Assembly: GCA_937925515.1 (NCBI GenBank)
Contig: CALALP010000064.1
Coordinates: 1-13,250, forward strand
Reading direction: 5' to 3'
Length of the DNA stretch: 13,250 bases
Origin: an uncultured Lachnoanaerobaculum sp.
Lineage (GTDB): Bacteria > Bacillota > Clostridia > Lachnospirales > Lachnospiraceae
The position numbers and the translations under genes are program-made. Each line of letters opens with the position of its first letter. Within the stretch, counting starts at the first letter, position 1. Of this stretch, positions 13,241-13,250 are shown piece after piece. A model generated the notes under the pieces. The model saw nothing but the letters and a program-made list of their open reading frames with translations, had not been told where the DNA came from and did no database searches.

Positions 13241-13250
13241 ATGTACTTGA

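Overview
The window is AT-rich DNA (roughly one third G+C by eye) with every convincing gene on the + strand. It has strong Shine-Dalgarno sites, some TTG/GTG starts, and a low-GC Firmicute gene set: MptD-type ECF transporter, EIICBA PTS permease, IclR and AraC regulators, a cytidylate-kinase-like protein and an SH3/NlpC-P60 hydrolase. Together these suggest a Clostridia member, probably Lachnospiraceae of the Lachnoanaerobaculum/Catonella kind. The family-level placement is inference.

Region 1 (1-2620) is the decayed end of an integrative conjugative or mobilizable element of the Tn1549/Tn5397/Tn4451 type. It holds a small sigma-70-like regulator, a non-coding or decayed stretch, a 60-aa accessory ORF and a large serine recombinase. 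The recombinase has two single-base frameshifts and is cut off before its C-terminal domain. Its own promoter fires straight into a terminator-like hairpin that covers the recombinase ribosome binding site.

Region 2 (2621-5690) is an ECF transporter operon that has lost its 5' part. The truncated recombinase is joined in frame to the last two thirds of an ECF ATPase domain, inside Walker A. Intact EcfT and MptD-family S-component genes follow, then an AraC-family regulator and a terminator.

Region 3 (5700-10373) is a sugar-uptake and housekeeping block: a glucose/maltose-type EIICBA permease, a YdcF/SanA-like membrane protein, a HIT-family protein and an IclR regulator. An identical split motif, ACTAGGTAATT-N4-TTAGT, lies upstream of both the permease and the IclR gene. 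It is a good candidate for the IclR operator and would link the regulator to sugar uptake although the genes are about 3.8 kb apart. The HIT gene has an elaborate leader with competing inverted repeats, and its best start codon by homology and ribosome-site spacing is ATA.

Region 4 (10374-13250) has a small orphan ORF ending in a strong terminator and an intergenic stretch with hairpins. Next comes a clear sigma-A promoter driving a two-gene operon: a cytidylate-kinase-like protein and a membrane-anchored cell-wall hydrolase with four SH3 domains and an NlpC/P60 domain.

I found no rRNA, tRNA, CRISPR array or recognised riboswitch. The items most worth following up are the recombinase/ECF-ATPase junction, the hairpin over the recombinase start, the shared PTS/IclR motif and the HIT leader with its ATA start.
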